A DNA stretch of 64,000 bases, from contig CAJUPY010000010.1 in the NCBI GenBank assembly GCA_910588035.1, positions 11,834 to 75,833 on the forward strand. The letters are read 5' to 3'. The position numbers were made by a program, and so were the translations under genes. Below, in pieces: positions 40,330 through 48,385 of this stretch (its first letter is position 1; the number at the start of each line of letters is the position of its first letter). Origin of the DNA: an uncultured Muribaculaceae bacterium. GTDB lineage: Bacteria; Bacteroidota; Bacteroidia; Bacteroidales; Muribaculaceae. The notes beneath the pieces are model-generated. The model searched no databases. It was not told where the DNA came from and saw only the letters and a program-made list of their open reading frames with translations.

Positions 40330-40710
40330 ATGCTATCATTAGACATTTTTGGAATTCAAAACAATGCACTCATGGCGATTGTCGCTCTCTTGACCGGAGT
40401 GGCGCTTGTCGCCCTTGCGTTGTGGCTCGCCGGTCTGATTTCGCCTCGTTCATTCAACCCGCAGAAGGGTGAGGCTTATGAGTGCGGTATCCCGACCCGC
40501 GGCATCTCGATGTCCCGTTTTCATGTGGGTTACTATCTTTTTGCTATTCTTTTTCTGATGTTCGATGTTGAGACAGTCTTTCTGTTCCCGTGGGCAGTAC
40601 GCGTCAAGGAACTCGGTGGCGCCGGTCTCATCAGCATCGCGATTTTCTTCGGAATCTTAGTGCTGGGCCTCGTTTATGCCTGGCGGAAAGGAGCTTTGGA
40701 ATGGAAGTGA
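40330..40710 (+). CDS. nuoA: NADH-quinone oxidoreductase subunit A
   Basis: The first gene of the complex I set is a 126-residue membrane subunit with three transmembrane helices. Family marks are YECGIPTRG (about 49-57) in the loop and FDVETVFLFPWA (about 77-88) in helix 2. NuoA helps form the junction between quinone site and membrane arm. The ATG at 40330 is followed by a good hydrophobic start. Its 3' end overlaps the nuoB start by 10 nt (nuoB ATG at 40701), a sign of translational coupling. Confidence 0.97.
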   Translation: MLSLDIFGIQNNALMAIVALLTGVALVALALWLAGLISPRSFNPQKGEAYECGIPTRGISMSRFHVGYYLFAILFLMFDVETVFLFPWAVRVKELGGAGLISIAIFFGILVLGLVYAWRKGALEWK

Positions 40711-41315
40711 AAGATCAGGTTACGACCAAAAGCATGCCTTATGAGGCATGGAAAGACAATGAATATATCGAGAAACTCGTTCAGGAGCTTCGTGACAGCG
40801 GAACCAATGTGCTTGTCGGAAGCCTTGACAAACTGATCAACTGGGGGCGGTCTAACTCAATCTGGCCACTTACCTTCGCCACCAGTTGCTGCGGCATTGA
40901 ATTTGTGTCGCTCGGCGCAGCCCGTTTCGACATGGCGCGTTTTGGCTGGGAAGTTGCCCGTGCCTCACCCCGTCAGGCCGATTTCATGATGGTTGCCGGC
41001 ACGATTGTCAACCGCATGGTTCCGGTTTTCCGTCGCCTTTATGATCAGCTCGCTGAACCAAAATATGTGATTGCATGTGGTTCATGCGCGATCTCGGGCG
41101 GCCCGTTCCGCAAATCATATCATGTCGCCAAAGGCATCGAGGATATTGTGCCTGTCGACGTTTTCGTTCCCGGCTGTCCTCCGCGTCCCGAAGCGATGAT
41201 CTACGGAATCATGCAGCTCTCCCGCAAAATAAAAGTTGAGCGTTTCTTCGGCGGAGTCAACCGTCAGGAAAGCCGTGAGGAATTTCTCGCTCAACACCCT
41301 ATCACAGAAGAATGA
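40701..41315 (+). CDS. nuoB: NADH-quinone oxidoreductase subunit B
   Basis: The start is the ATG at 40701 (204 residues). A longer frame to 40590 exists but lies wholly inside nuoA in another frame. NuoB holds the N2 iron-sulfur cluster next to the quinone site. Its ligands are seen as the CC pair in FATSCCGIEF (about 52-61), the Cys in CGSCAISGG (near 118) and the Cys in VPGCPPRPE (near 148). The protein is peripheral, on the cytoplasmic side. The C-terminus has an added charged tail (VNRQESREEF). nuoCD starts 38 nt later. Confidence 0.97.
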   Translation: MEVKDQVTTKSMPYEAWKDNEYIEKLVQELRDSGTNVLVGSLDKLINWGRSNSIWPLTFATSCCGIEFVSLGAARFDMARFGWEVARASPRQADFMMVAGTIVNRMVPVFRRLYDQLAEPKYVIACGSCAISGGPFRKSYHVAKGIEDIVPVDVFVPGCPPRPEAMIYGIMQLSRKIKVERFFGGVNRQESREEFLAQHPITEE

Positions 41316-41353
41316 TATTTTAAAAGTTAACAATCACGTCACAACCACATAAT

Positions 41354-42982
41354 ATGGCTAATATACAGGACAAAATAGCACACCTTTTTCCCGAAGCTAC
41401 TTTCGAGGAAGGCGAAATTTTGTTGATCAATATCCCGGCCGGAAAGCTCCATGAGCTCGCGCAGACTCTGCGTGATGACAATGAGCTCGCCTTTGACTTT
41501 CTGGTCACCATCGTTGGTATGGACTGGGGTGACAGACTTGGCTGCATCTACTATCTCACATCAACAAAAAACAATATCCATGTCTCGGTGAAAACTTCGG
41601 TGGAAGACCGCGACAAACCTGCAATTCCGTCGGTCGCCGATCTTTGGAAGATCGCAGGTATCTTCGAGCGCGAGGTCTATGATTTCTACGGTATCATCTT
41701 CCTCGGCAATCCCGACATGCGCCGACTGTTCCTCTCCATAGATTGGAAAGGCTATCCGTTGCGCAAGGATTACGACATGAGTTCTGACCAGAATCCGGTC
41801 TCAATTGAAAATGAACGCCAGAGTGACTTCACAACAGTCTATGAGCGTAACGATAAAGGTGAAATCGTCAGCCGTGAGGAGAGAGTCTTCCAGGAGGACG
41901 ATTTTGTTGTGAATATCGGTCCGCAGCACCCCGCAACCCACGGTGTGCTCCGTTTCCGCACGGCTGTTGACGGTGAGACAATTCAGAAAATCGACGTATA
42001 CTGCGGATATATCCACCGCGGTGTCGAGAAACTGTGCGAGAATCTGCAATATCCGCAGACCCTCCATTTCATGGATCGTCTCGACTATTTCTCTGCCCAC
42101 AACTATCACCATGGTCTCTGTCTCTGCATCGAGAAAGCTGCCGGAATAGAGATCTCACGCCGTGCCCAGGTCATCCGTGTCATGATGGACGAGCTTTCGC
42201 GCATCGCGTCACACTGTCTGTTCATCGGAACATTCTGCATGGACCTCGGTGCGACGACGATGTTGTTCTACACACTTCGTGTGCGCGAGCAGATTCTTGA
42301 CATCATGGAGAAGACATGCGGTGCCCGAATGACATTCAACTATGATTGCATCGGTGGCGTGATGCAAGATCTTGACAAAGATTTCTGTAAAGACGTCAAA
42401 GAGCTGCTAGCCGTGCTTCCCAAGAATATTGCCGAATATAACAAACTCTTCACCGGCAATGTAATCACGAAGAACCGCATGGAGGGAGTCGGAGTGCTGA
42501 CCCGCGAAGATGCCATCTCATGGAGTGTGACCGGACCTTCAGGCCGTGCTTCAGGATGGTCGTGTGACGTCCGTAAGACCGATCCCTACAGCATCTATTC
42601 AGAACTTGACTTCGACGAAGTCACCGCAACTGAAGGCGACTCGATGGCCCGCTTCAAATGCAGGGTCGAGGAGATGGTGCAGTCTGCCAGAATTCTTGAG
42701 CAGCTTGTCGACAACATTCCCGAAGGCGAATACTGTGTGAAGGTGCCAAAAATGCTGAAACTCCCTGTTGGACATTGGTTCCAGCTCGTCGAGGGCTGCC
42801 GCGGTGCATTCGGCATCTACATCGAGAGCGACGGCTCGGCGAAGCCCTATCGTCTGAAGATCGTTCCGCCTTGCTTGCCTCTGGCAGCAGTGGTCGACCA
42901 TTTGACACGGGGTCAGAAAATCGCAGACCTGATCACTATCGGAGGTTCGCTCGACTACATCGTTCCCGACATTGACCGATAA
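41354..42982 (+). CDS. nuoCD: NADH-quinone oxidoreductase subunit C/D fusion
   Basis: This 542-residue protein joins NuoC (about 1-150, with EREVYDFYGIIFLGNPDMRRL near 110-130) to NuoD (about 180-542). The D part has NIGPQHPATHGVLR, GYIHRGVEKL, LDYFSAHNYHHGL and, at the very end, SLDYIVPDIDR. NuoD forms the quinone pocket with NuoB. C/D fusion is usual in Bacteroidetes and enterics. The short linker at about 155-180 is charged. It sits between nuoB and nuoH in the normal nuo order. Confidence 0.97.
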   Translation: MANIQDKIAHLFPEATFEEGEILLINIPAGKLHELAQTLRDDNELAFDFLVTIVGMDWGDRLGCIYYLTSTKNNIHVSVKTSVEDRDKPAIPSVADLWKIAGIFEREVYDFYGIIFLGNPDMRRLFLSIDWKGYPLRKDYDMSSDQNPVSIENERQSDFTTVYERNDKGEIVSREERVFQEDDFVVNIGPQHPATHGVLRFRTAVDGETIQKIDVYCGYIHRGVEKLCENLQYPQTLHFMDRLDYFSAHNYHHGLCLCIEKAAGIEISRRAQVIRVMMDELSRIASHCLFIGTFCMDLGATTMLFYTLRVREQILDIMEKTCGARMTFNYDCIGGVMQDLDKDFCKDVKELLAVLPKNIAEYNKLFTGNVITKNRMEGVGVLTREDAISWSVTGPSGRASGWSCDVRKTDPYSIYSELDFDEVTATEGDSMARFKCRVEEMVQSARILEQLVDNIPEGEYCVKVPKMLKLPVGHWFQLVEGCRGAFGIYIESDGSAKPYRLKIVPPCLPLAAVVDHLTRGQKIADLITIGGSLDYIVPDIDR

Positions 42983-43020
42983 GAAAATAACACATTAGTA
43001 ATAAAAAAACAAAAAGCAAC

Positions 43021-44097
43021 ATGTTTGACTTTTCGCTGATAACAGAGTGGATCAATAATGCCCTCGGAACGGTTTTCCCCGGTTGGCTTGTCACTACAAT
43101 CGAATGTCTCATGATCGGTGTCGGTCTGCTTCTGGTGTACGCACTGCTCGCACTCTTCTATATCTATTACGAGCGCAAACTTTGTGCCGCATTTCAATGT
43201 CGTCTCGGTCCCGACCGAGTCGGCCCCTGGGGTCTTCTCCAGAGCTTTGCCGACATGTTCAAGATGCTTATCAAGGAGTTGATCACCCTTAACCACGTTG
43301 ACAAGTTCCTGTTTGCACTTGCCCCCTATCTGGTCATCATAGCCTCGATGCTCGCTTTTGCCGTTCTGCCTTGGGGTAACGGTTTGCAGATCATCGATTT
43401 CAATATCGGCATCTTCTTCCTGATCGCCGTCTCTTCTATCGGTGTGCTCGGAATCCTTCTTGCCGGTTGGTCATCAAACAACAAATTCACCCTCATCGGT
43501 GCGTTGCGTTCAGGAGCGCAGATGGTCAGCTATGAACTGTCAATCGGCCTGTCTGTACTTACCATGGTGGTGTTTGCCGGCACAATGTCTGTCGGTGGCA
43601 TCGTCGAGGCCCAGAGCAACCTGTGGTTCATTTTCTCGGGTCACATTCCGGCAATCATTGCATTCATCATCTATCTGATTGCAGGTACCGCCGAGACAAA
43701 CCGCGGACCGTTTGACCTCCCGGAGGCAGAAAGTGAGCTTACTGCCGGTTATCACACTGAGTATTCAGGCATCCACTTCGGTTTCTTTTACCTTGCCGAA
43801 TATCTCAACCTCTTTATCGTCTCGGGTACGGCCGCTCTCCTCTTTTTCGGAGGCTGGATGCCGTTGCATATCCCCGGTTGGGAAGCATTCAACCACATCA
43901 TGGATTTCATTCCGGGAGTGTTCTGGTTTATCGGCAAGGCTATCTTGCTCTCGTTTATCATCATTTGGTTCAAATGGACATATCCCCGTCTCAGAATTGA
44001 CCAGTTGCTTTCACTCGAGTGGAAATATCTTCTTCCGATCAATCTCGTGAACCTCGTGATCATGGTGCTGATTGTCGTTTACGGAATCCACCTTTAA
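43021..44097 (+). CDS. nuoH: NADH-quinone oxidoreductase subunit H
   Basis: A 358-residue membrane subunit with about eight helices that contacts the quinone chamber. Conserved parts are ERKLCAAFQCRLGPDRVGPWG (about 51-71), LAGWSSNNKFTLIGALR (about 149-165), ETNRGPFDLPEAESELTAGY (about 229-248) and the Arg/Trp-rich WTYPRLRIDQL near 325. In ordinary nuo operons nuoI follows directly. Here the stop at 44097 is followed after 44 nt by atpD, on the same strand, with no terminator. This is the left edge of the atp block inserted in the nuo operon. Confidence 0.97.
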   Translation: MFDFSLITEWINNALGTVFPGWLVTTIECLMIGVGLLLVYALLALFYIYYERKLCAAFQCRLGPDRVGPWGLLQSFADMFKMLIKELITLNHVDKFLFALAPYLVIIASMLAFAVLPWGNGLQIIDFNIGIFFLIAVSSIGVLGILLAGWSSNNKFTLIGALRSGAQMVSYELSIGLSVLTMVVFAGTMSVGGIVEAQSNLWFIFSGHIPAIIAFIIYLIAGTAETNRGPFDLPEAESELTAGYHTEYSGIHFGFFYLAEYLNLFIVSGTAALLFFGGWMPLHIPGWEAFNHIMDFIPGVFWFIGKAILLSFIIIWFKWTYPRLRIDQLLSLEWKYLLPINLVNLVIMVLIVVYGIHL

Positions 44098-44141
44098 TCA
44101 AACCATTGAATAAAAAACAAATAGATACATTTCCTGACACT

Positions 44142-45644
44142 ATGAGTGAGATATTTGGAAAAATCGCCCAGGTTATCGGACCCGTCGTTGACGTCTCTTT
44201 TGAGGGTGAAGGCAATATATTGCCGCCTATATACACGGCGCTTAAGGTTGACCGTCCCGACGGCTCGATGCTTATTCTTGAGGTTGAACAGCACATCGGT
44301 GAAGACACGGTTCGTTGTGTCGCGATGGAAAGTACCGACGGACTGCAGCGCGGAACGCGTGTCGACAGTCTTGAGCGTCCGATTTCTGTACCGACAGGTG
44401 AACAGGTCAAAGGACGTCTGCTCAATGTGGTCGGTGATGCGATTGACCACCTCCCCGAGCTCAACCGCGAGAAGTTGCGTGCGATCCACCAGCCTGCTCC
44501 CGAGTTTGACGATCTGACAATCAGCACCGAAATTCTTTACACCGGCATCAAGGTCATTGACCTTCTTGAGCCTTACAGCAAAGGAGGTAAAATCGGTCTT
44601 TTCGGTGGTGCGGGTGTCGGCAAAACCGTGCTTATCATGGAGCTCATAAACAACATCGCCAAAGGACACAACGGTTTCTCAGTTTTCACCGGTGTCGGTG
44701 AACGTACCCGCGAAGGTAACGACCTTCTGCGTGAAATGATAGAGAGTGGCGTTGTAAAATATGGCGAGAAGTTTGAGAAGGCCATGGAGAAGGGTGAATG
44801 GAATCTTGAGGATGTCGACATGGACGAAGTGTCGAAATCGCAGGCAACACTTGTCTTCGGCCAGATGAACGAACCCCCGGGTGCGCGTCTCCGTGTCGCA
44901 CTGTCGGGCCTGACCGTGGCCGAACAGTTCCGCGATCAAGACGGTGGCGGTAAGGACATTCTGCTGTTCATCGACAACATTTTCCGCTTCACCCAGGCAG
45001 GCTCTGAGGTGTCGGCGCTTCTCGGCCGCATGCCGTCGGCTGTCGGTTATCAGCCTACTCTCGCTTCTGAAATGGGTATGTTGCAGGAACGTATCACTTC
45101 AACGAAAAATGGATCAATCACTTCTGTGCAGGCAATCTATGTGCCCGCCGACGACTTGACTGACCCGGCTCCTGCAACCACGTTCAGCTTCCTTGACGCA
45201 ACCACGGTGTTAAGCCGAAAGATTGCCGAGCTTGGCATTTATCCGGCTGTTGATCCACTCGAGTCAACATCGCGTATTCTTGATCCAAACATCATCGGAG
45301 AGGAACACTATCAGACCGCTCAGGCTGTCAAGCAGCTCCTTCAGAAATATAATGAGCTGCAAGATATCATCGCCATTCTTGGTGTTGATGAACTTTCTGA
45401 CGAAGATAAGCTTGTCGTTTCCCGTGCCCGTCGTGCCCAACGTTTCCTGTCTCAGCCGTTCCATGTCGCTGAGCAGTTTACAGGTCTGCCCGGAGTCATG
45501 GTTCCGTTGAGCGAGACCATCAGAGGGTTCAAGATGATTCTCAACGGTGAGATGGACGAGTATCCCGAGCAGGCGTTCCTCAACGTAGGTACGATTGACG
45601 AGGCGATAGCCAAGGGTAAAAAACTGCTTGCCGAAGTCAAGTGA
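44142..45644 (+). CDS. atpD: F-type ATP synthase subunit beta
   Basis: The true start is ATG 44142 (500 residues, MSEIFGKIAQVIG); the longer frame to 44019 overlaps nuoH. The catalytic subunit of F1 has Walker A GGAGVGKT (about 155-162), GERTREGND, Walker B LLFIDN and the DELSE-loop equivalent DELSDEDK (near 418). A short acidic insertion (KGEWNLEDVDMDEV near 210-222) is seen in Bacteroidetes AtpD. It makes ATP at the membrane's cytoplasmic face. It is first in the atp block, opening the classic Bacteroidetes gene order atpD-C-B-E-F-H-A-G, here placed after nuoH. Confidence 0.98.
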   Translation: MSEIFGKIAQVIGPVVDVSFEGEGNILPPIYTALKVDRPDGSMLILEVEQHIGEDTVRCVAMESTDGLQRGTRVDSLERPISVPTGEQVKGRLLNVVGDAIDHLPELNREKLRAIHQPAPEFDDLTISTEILYTGIKVIDLLEPYSKGGKIGLFGGAGVGKTVLIMELINNIAKGHNGFSVFTGVGERTREGNDLLREMIESGVVKYGEKFEKAMEKGEWNLEDVDMDEVSKSQATLVFGQMNEPPGARLRVALSGLTVAEQFRDQDGGGKDILLFIDNIFRFTQAGSEVSALLGRMPSAVGYQPTLASEMGMLQERITSTKNGSITSVQAIYVPADDLTDPAPATTFSFLDATTVLSRKIAELGIYPAVDPLESTSRILDPNIIGEEHYQTAQAVKQLLQKYNELQDIIAILGVDELSDEDKLVVSRARRAQRFLSQPFHVAEQFTGLPGVMVPLSETIRGFKMILNGEMDEYPEQAFLNVGTIDEAIAKGKKLLAEVK

Positions 45645-45680
45645 CAGACTCTCTAATAAATTAATGCATTTAAAATAACT

Positions 45681-45914
45681 ATGATACTAAAAGTCATATC
45701 TTCTGAGGCAATCGTTTTCGAAGGTGAAGTGACATCGGTGATGTTGCCCGGAGAGAAGGGCGCATTCACCGTGCTCAACAATCACGCTTCTCTGATTTCG
45801 ACTCTTGTCGCCGGTAAAATTGTGTATACAGCAGGCGACAAGGAGTCTGAAATCATGATAGGAGGAGGCATTGTCGACGTAGATAACAACATAGTGTCAG
45901 TCTGCATATTTTAA
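45681..45914 (+). CDS. atpC: F-type ATP synthase subunit epsilon (short form)
   Basis: The 77-residue protein keeps only the N-terminal beta-sandwich of epsilon, with VTSVMLPGEKGAFTVLNNHASLIS (about 15-38) and the GGIVDVDNNIVSV end. The C-terminal helical hairpin that blocks reverse rotation in many bacteria is missing, as is usual for the short Bacteroidetes form. The stop TAA at 45912-45914 overlaps the atpB start by one base. Without the hairpin, epsilon inhibition of ATP hydrolysis is unlikely. Confidence 0.92.
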   Translation: MILKVISSEAIVFEGEVTSVMLPGEKGAFTVLNNHASLISTLVAGKIVYTAGDKESEIMIGGGIVDVDNNIVSVCIF

Positions 45915-47020
45915 TGATGATGAAAAAAGTTCTGACTATAGTTGTTCTGCTTGTGATCGCGGCATTGCTCGCGTTGGGTTTCAGTGAGGCCCAGGCGACC
46001 GACGGCGCGGCATCGGCCGAACACAAAATCGATCCGAAGGAGATAATCTTCGAGCATCTCGGTGATGCCTACGGGTGGGAGATACCGTTTTCTCATCATC
46101 ATCGCATTCCTCTTCCCGTGATTGTTTTCGGTAGCGATGGCTTCCATTGCTTCTCTTCAGCACGTGTTGCCGGCGGAAGGCAGTGGGTCGACGGTTCGAC
46201 AACCTTCACTATACCTACAGATGGTGACAACCATGGCCACGTAGTCGAATTGGTCGACGGAAAGGAAGTGAAGCCGTTCGACATCTCGATCACGAAAAAT
46301 GTTCTGGCAGTCTGGATTACAGTCCTTATCGTGATCTGGCTTGCCTTTGCAATGGTCAGGTGGTATAAGAACAACGGTAATAAAGCCCCCCGCGGCGGAT
46401 TGGGCGCATGTGAGATGCTCATAGGGTTCATTTATGACACTGTCATCAAGTCGACACTGAAGGATAAAACCAGACGGTTCGCTCCCTTTTTGCTTACGGT
46501 CTTTCTTTTCATCTTCGTGATGAACCTGTTAGGCCTGATTGTGATATTTCCAGGTGGCGCGAATCTGACTGGCAACATTGCTGTCACTCTCGTCATGGCG
46601 GTGCTGACATTCCTGGTGACAAACTTGTTCGGAACGAAACATTATTGGAAAGAGATTTTCTGGCCAGATGTTCCATTGTGGCTTAAATTTCCGCTCCCGA
46701 TCATGCCCCTGATCGAGATTTTCGGAATGTTCACCAAACCGGCTGCCTTGACGGTGCGTCTGTTTGCAAACATGATGGGAGGCCACATGATTGTCATCGT
46801 GCTCACACTCTTGATTTTTATTTTCTCAGCCGTCGGCGGACTATTTGCCGGTGCCGGAACAGTTTTGATCTCCATTCCTTTCTCAATATTCATGTTGCTC
46901 ATCGACGTACTGGTAAGTTTCATCCAGGCTTACGTTTTCACGATGCTCTCGACAATTTTCATCTCGATGGCACAGGAAGACGGACATGGACACGGGAAGG
47001 AAGAACACGTAACAGCATAA
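45914..47020 (+). CDS. atpB: F-type ATP synthase subunit a
   Basis: A 368-residue Fo subunit. It begins with a hydrophobic signal-like segment (KKVLTIVVLLVIAALLALGF), then an extended periplasmic stretch with HHH near 60, as is usual in Bacteroidetes, then about five membrane helices. The key proton-path arginine is in LTVRLFANMMGGH (about 280-292). The His-rich end (QEDGHGHGKEEH) is charged. Three tandem ATGs (45914, 45917, 45920) could start it; the first overlaps atpC by 1 nt. No atpI-type gene stands between atpC and atpB. Confidence 0.95.
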   Translation: MMMKKVLTIVVLLVIAALLALGFSEAQATDGAASAEHKIDPKEIIFEHLGDAYGWEIPFSHHHRIPLPVIVFGSDGFHCFSSARVAGGRQWVDGSTTFTIPTDGDNHGHVVELVDGKEVKPFDISITKNVLAVWITVLIVIWLAFAMVRWYKNNGNKAPRGGLGACEMLIGFIYDTVIKSTLKDKTRRFAPFLLTVFLFIFVMNLLGLIVIFPGGANLTGNIAVTLVMAVLTFLVTNLFGTKHYWKEIFWPDVPLWLKFPLPIMPLIEIFGMFTKPAALTVRLFANMMGGHMIVIVLTLLIFIFSAVGGLFAGAGTVLISIPFSIFMLLIDVLVSFIQAYVFTMLSTIFISMAQEDGHGHGKEEHVTA

Positions 47021-47061
47021 AATAATCAACTAAATAACAAACTCTTTAAAACTCTATCATT

Positions 47062-47307
47062 ATGTTCTCAATGATTTTAGTAGCAGTAGAAGCTCTTCTC
47101 GGACTCGGTGCAAGCATTGGCGCTGCAATCGCAGCTATCGGTGCAGGTATCGGAATTGGTAAAATCGGATCTTCAGCAATGGAGGCAATAGCCCGTCAGC
47201 CTGAAGCTGCCGGTGATATCCGAAGCAATATGATCGTCATTGCCGCTCTCGTCGAGGGTGTGGCTCTGTTTGCGGTTATCGTCTGCGTGCTCGCACTGTT
47301 CGTATAA
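47062..47307 (+). CDS. atpE: F-type ATP synthase subunit c
   Basis: An 81-residue hairpin of two helices joined by the ARQPEA loop (44-49). The essential acid is Glu65 (AALVEGVAL). The residues that bind Na+ in sodium-type rings, a Gln in helix 1 and Ser-Thr after the Glu, are absent: Ile stands in the first helix and Gly-Val after E65. A proton ring is therefore predicted. N-terminal helix: GASIGAAIAAIGAGIGIG. It lies in the usual order before atpF, with a 21-nt gap. Confidence 0.96.
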   Translation: MFSMILVAVEALLGLGASIGAAIAAIGAGIGIGKIGSSAMEAIARQPEAAGDIRSNMIVIAALVEGVALFAVIVCVLALFV

Positions 47308-47328
47308 TATTAACTCTGTAAACACTCT

Positions 47329-47826
47329 ATGGAACTTTTCACCCCGAGTTTCGGCTTGGTTTTCTGGATGTTCGTGTCCTTTGCCGTGCTGTTTTTCATT
47401 TTATGGAAATTTGCATGGCCGGTGATACTGCACAGCGTCGATGATCGCGCCAACCTTATTGACAAGGGGGTGGAGTATGCTGAAAGCGCGCGCATGCAGT
47501 TGGAACAGGCACAGTCTACCGCCGATGGTATAATTGCTGAAGCGCGTCATAAGGAGGCTGAAATTCTTCGTGAGGCCGACTCTCTGAAGTCACAGATAGT
47601 CGAGAATGCCCGCAACGAAGCGAAAATCGAAGCCAAAAAAGAGCAAGATGCCGCAAAACTGTCTATTGATCAGGCACGCAAGGAAGCTGAAAAGAATCTT
47701 CGTGATGAAATCGGACAGCTCGCTATTGAAATTGCCACAAAAGTCGTTCGCAAGCGAATGGGCGATGACAAAGCGCAGGCACATCTTGTCAACTCACTCC
47801 TTGACGAAATAGAGAACCAAAACTAA
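47329..47826 (+). CDS. atpF: F-type ATP synthase subunit b
   Basis: At 165 residues it has one N-terminal membrane helix (FGLVFWMFVSFAVLFFILWKF) and a long charged coiled coil (about 35-150), rich in Ala, Glu, Lys and Arg with heptad spacing, that forms the peripheral stator. The C-terminal part meets delta. It is followed by atpH after 6 nt. A single b gene is found, so a homodimer is expected. Confidence 0.95.
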   Translation: MELFTPSFGLVFWMFVSFAVLFFILWKFAWPVILHSVDDRANLIDKGVEYAESARMQLEQAQSTADGIIAEARHKEAEILREADSLKSQIVENARNEAKIEAKKEQDAAKLSIDQARKEAEKNLRDEIGQLAIEIATKVVRKRMGDDKAQAHLVNSLLDEIENQN

Positions 47827-47832
47827 AACGCG

Positions 47833-48378
47833 ATGAACGAAGGTCTTATTCCACGCCGATATGCAAAAGCCCTTTATAAAGTAGCCGTTGAACGTGGCTG
47901 TGACAAACGGTTATATGCCATGATGGCTACTTTGATCACCGGTTTTGCCCGGAACGACAAGCTCCAGCCGACAATTGCAAATCCGTTCGTTTCCGACACG
48001 GAGAAAGTCGGTTTGCTGTCGATTGCTGCCGGTGCGACCTCTGATGATGTCACTTTCTGCGACTTTTTGAAATTGCTCGTAGAAAACAGAAGAATCTCAT
48101 TCATGCGTGAGATCGCTCTTGCATATCAGCATATCTACCGTAAGGCCAATTCAATTTATATTGTGAACGTCACATCAGCGGCTCCTCTCGAGAAGACAGA
48201 GACCGATCGGTTGAATAAATTGATTCTCAAACATCTTCCCGAGGGCTCGTCGATTGAGCTTGCAACAGATACCGATCCGTCGCTGATCGGTGGATTTGTT
48301 GTCTCTATCGACAACGAGCGACTCGACGCGTCAATAAAAAATGAACTGAAACAATTGCGTTTGAAACTTATTAGTTAA
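47833..48378 (+). CDS. atpH: F-type ATP synthase subunit delta
   Basis: A 181-residue OSCP/delta subunit linking the b stator to the top of F1. N-terminal helical domain: IPRRYAKALYKVAVERG (about 6-22). The C-terminal signature is DPSLIGGFVVSIDNERLDASIKNEL (about 147-171). It is cytoplasmic and peripheral. Gaps to atpF (6 nt) and atpA (7 nt) are very short, pointing to coupled translation. Confidence 0.95.
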   Translation: MNEGLIPRRYAKALYKVAVERGCDKRLYAMMATLITGFARNDKLQPTIANPFVSDTEKVGLLSIAAGATSDDVTFCDFLKLLVENRRISFMREIALAYQHIYRKANSIYIVNVTSAAPLEKTETDRLNKLILKHLPEGSSIELATDTDPSLIGGFVVSIDNERLDASIKNELKQLRLKLIS

Positions 48379-48385
48379 CTGAACA

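Noticed and set aside
40590..40700. Longer nuoB reading frame starting inside nuoA
   Set aside because: The extra 37 residues are an out-of-frame reading of nuoA and resemble no NuoB; the ATG at 40701 gives the normal length.
44019..44141. Longer atpD frame starting inside nuoH
   Set aside because: The added part is out-of-frame nuoH; MSEIFGKIAQVIG at 44142 is the usual AtpD start.
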